Shown piece after piece: positions 61,685 to 64,000 of a stretch of DNA of 64,000 nt (its first letter is position 1; the number at the start of each line of letters is the position of its first letter). The stretch comes from Pseudoalteromonas rubra (GTDB taxonomy: Bacteria; Pseudomonadota; Gammaproteobacteria; Enterobacterales; Alteromonadaceae). A model generated the notes under the pieces. That model searched no databases. It was given only the letters and a program-made list of their open reading frames with translations, and was not told the origin of the DNA. The stretch lies in assembly GCF_001482385.1 (NCBI RefSeq), contig NZ_CP013611.1, positions 4,099,501 through 4,163,500 on the forward strand, in the 5' to 3' direction. Both the position numbers and the translations under genes were made by a program.

Positions 61685-61802
61685 TGGTGGTATTTTTTAT
61701 ATTTTCCTAATGATAAAGTATTTAAATAATTAAACGGTTCAGTTTAAAACGCTCCGGCTTGGTCTATGCTGATTAGATTAAGGAAATGTGGAAGGTTTGC
61801 AC

Positions 61803-63925
61803 GTGAGACTGAACTTGCCCGACAATGCGAGAATACTGATCGTCGATGATGATCCCAGTAGCATACTGATCATCAAGAAAGCCGTGAGTGACTTAGGTGA
61901 GGTGTTCTCCACCTCTGAAGCCAGCTATGCTTTGATGCTGATCAAAGAGATTCAACCCCATGTGATTTTGCTTGATATCGACATGGGTGAGTACAATGGC
62001 GTGGATATTTGCCGCACACTGAAGAGTGACCCTCAAACAGCCCACTACACAATTGTTTTTATTACTGCAAGTCGTGACCCCGATACAGAATTCAAATCTC
62101 TGACTGAAGGCGGTGCTGACTATATTTCGAAACCGATAGATCTGAAAACCTGTCGTATGCGGGTTTACAATCCGCTGGCGATCGTGGCTTATCAGGATGC
62201 ACTGGAAAGTACCACAGAGTTATTACTGCGAGAGAAAGAGCTCTTTCAGGTGGCGCTCAACTCGATAGGTGATGCCGTTATCGCCACAGATAAAGCAGGC
62301 TGCGTAAGTTATATGAACCCGGTAGCGGAACGCTTGACTGGTATAGCGGCAAGTTATGCCCTGGGCTCACCAATAGAAGCAGTGATGGACTTACGTGACG
62401 CCACCACGCAGAGCGAATCAATCAACCCTGCCAGAAGAGCACTCACCGAAAAGCGCAACGTGGCAATGGCCTTGAACTGTCAATTACACAGCAAAGATGG
62501 CCAGATTTATCGTGTCGAAGATACTGCTTCACCTATTCGTGGTGAAGACGGGACGGTATTGGGGGCGGTGATGGTGTTTCATGATGTGAGCGAGTCGGTT
62601 GCGATGGCAGTGCAAATGAACTTTTTGACCAACAATGACCAGTTGACTGGCCTGCCAAATCGGGTACTCCTTCACGACAGGCTTCAACATGCAATAGCCA
62701 GTGCTCGGATATCGAATATGCACATAGCTGTCTTATTGATAGATATAGACCACTTTAAGTATATCAATGATGCACTGGGCCATCATCTGGGCGATGAACT
62801 GATTAAGAAGGTAGCGAAACGACTGGAGTCGGTGATTGATCCCAATGCGTCGCTGGCGCGGGTGGGGGAGATGAGTTCGTTTTACTTTTGGAAGAGGTTC
62901 GCTCTGCGAGTTATGTTTCGGTTGTTGCAAACAACCTGATCGCCAGTTTTAAAGAACCATTTCTGCTTGAACAAAAAGAGTATCAGGTTTCAGTCAGTAT
63001 AGGCGTGAGTATGTCATTGATGGATGCCCACGAAGAAGCTGTGCTGATGCGCCATGCTGATGTCGCTATGTATCGGGCCAAAAACCAGGGTCGAAATACG
63101 GTGTGTTTTTTTTCTCAGGAGCTTGAAGCCGAGTTAATGAAACGCCATGAACTGGAGTTGTTGTTACGTGAAACGCTGGATGCAGACGCGTTAACGGTGT
63201 TTTTTCAGCCTCAGATTGCCATTGACTCCGGTCGCGTGTGTGGTTTTGAAGCCCTTGTGCGGCTCAAAGAAAAGTCAGGCGCACTGGTTGCGCCCCAGGA
63301 GTTTATTTCGCTGGCAGAAGAGCTGGGTCTAATCGACGAATTGGGTGAGCAGGTTTTGCAAAAAAGTTGTGCATTCGGACGTCGTTTGCTGGACCAGGGA
63401 GTGACGCTTAAAGTCAGTGTTAATGTGTCATCTCAACAACTGAAGCATGCTCTGTTTGTCGATCAGGTTGCAAGGTGCCTGGAGAAGCACAAGTTACCGA
63501 GTCGGCAGTTAGAGCTGGAAGTGACAGAAAGTGCGCTGGTTGAGAGTTTTGAACAAGTGCAATGCAAACTCGCGGAGCTGGCTGACATGGGGGTTACTAT
63601 TGCCATTGATGATTTTGGAACGGGTTATTCCAGTTTATCCTATTTAAAAGTCTTCCCCCTGGATGTACTTAAAATCGACAAGTCATTTATACAAGATATG
63701 GGAACAGGCGAGCACCACCTTGGTATTGTACAGACAATAGTATTATTAGCGCGCTCCCTTGGCCTTAAGCTGGTGGCCGAGGGCGTAGAGACAGACTCTC
63801 AGGTGAGTGAACTCAAATCGCTGAAATGTGACGTGGCACAGGGCTATTTTTATGCCAGACCTATGGATAGCCAGAGCGCATTTAGTTATGCATTGTTGCA
63901 TTCCCTCGGTAAAGACCAAGTTTAG
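61803..63925 (+). pseudogene. REC-PAS-GGDEF-EAL regulator, frameshifted within GGDEF
   Basis: The start is probably GTG 61803 (GGAAGG at good spacing). Domains in order: receiver (VDDDPSSILI, Asp in VILLDIDMGEYNG, Lys in YISKPID), PAS (about 140-250), GGDEF up to NDQLTGLPNRVLL...LARVG. There the frame breaks: a G5 run at 62864-62868 would need one more G to give ARVGGDEFVLLLEEV. As written the first frame ends at 62939 and the rest continues from inside the G run to 63925 in another frame, including GFEALVRL, DDFGTGYSSLSYLK and LVAEGVET of a complete EAL domain. Either a damaged gene, a switchable gene or a base-call error. Confidence 0.85.
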
Positions 63926-64000
63926 GGAGGAGGGGGTATGTGGACGGTCTATCTGTGAGTGGAACTATCGCCAAGTGTCAGGGCTTTTCAGCTTTTCTTG

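Noticed and set aside
63926..64000. Start of another gene at the right edge
   Set aside because: An ATG after GGAGGAGGGGG runs only six codons, and a GTG at 63955 has too little sequence to judge.

Overview
The window is a chromosomal segment of a marine gammaproteobacterium, most likely Pseudoalteromonas or a close Alteromonadales relative. This is inferred from overall protein character (EttA, MetA, a two-gene MetH, DUF898 plus M48, many signalling proteins) and from short palindromic intergenic repeats beginning ATACCAAT. No rRNA, tRNA or CRISPR array was recognised.

Left flank (1-10743): the end of an esterase-like gene; a beta-propeller lipoprotein whose signal peptide is out of frame at an A7 run; an exported protein; a two-component system (kinase 3617-5083, regulator 5080-5808) behind two paralogous spondin-domain exported proteins; two divergent small peptide genes sharing a TPQVAGG motif, which look like RiPP-type precursors; a PilZ protein; and ettA.

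Centre (about 10949-43493): a complete P2-like contractile tail cluster with no capsid, portal, terminase, integrase or replication genes, so an R-type tailocin. It opens with an XRE-type regulator, a lambda-Q-like antiterminator, a GH24 lysozyme and a holin-like protein. Instead of one baseplate-wedge/fibre set it carries four J-I modules, starting at 12747, 16755, 20186 and 28671, each with its own fibre proteins and small assembly partners. Module 3 uses a different, DUF4815-type appendage set, and module 4 has two alternative fibres. Single-copy core genes follow: putative terminator protein, spike V, PAAR tip, W, sheath FI, tube FII, E and E', a tape measure with twelve 43-residue repeats, U, X and D. 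A regulatory element with fixed spacing (TTGACC, 22 nt, TA-rich hexamer, 5 nt, TAAGCTTGA-type hairpin) occurs upstream of the regulators, four times in a 192-bp tandem array before module 4, and once before the second fibre of module 4. Intrinsic terminators stand at several module boundaries. Together with the Q-like protein this suggests that processive antitermination decides which appendage modules are expressed.

Right flank (43640-64000): a small exported protein; a response regulator divergent from a substrate-binding lipoprotein plus hybrid kinase operon; metA behind a tandem MetJ-box operator, followed by metH encoded as two adjacent proteins; a lipoprotein and a membrane-anchored protein; a DUF898-M48 peptidase pair; and c-di-GMP genes (binding-protein-like gene plus TPR-GGDEF gene, then a REC-PAS-GGDEF-EAL gene frameshifted inside its GGDEF motif).
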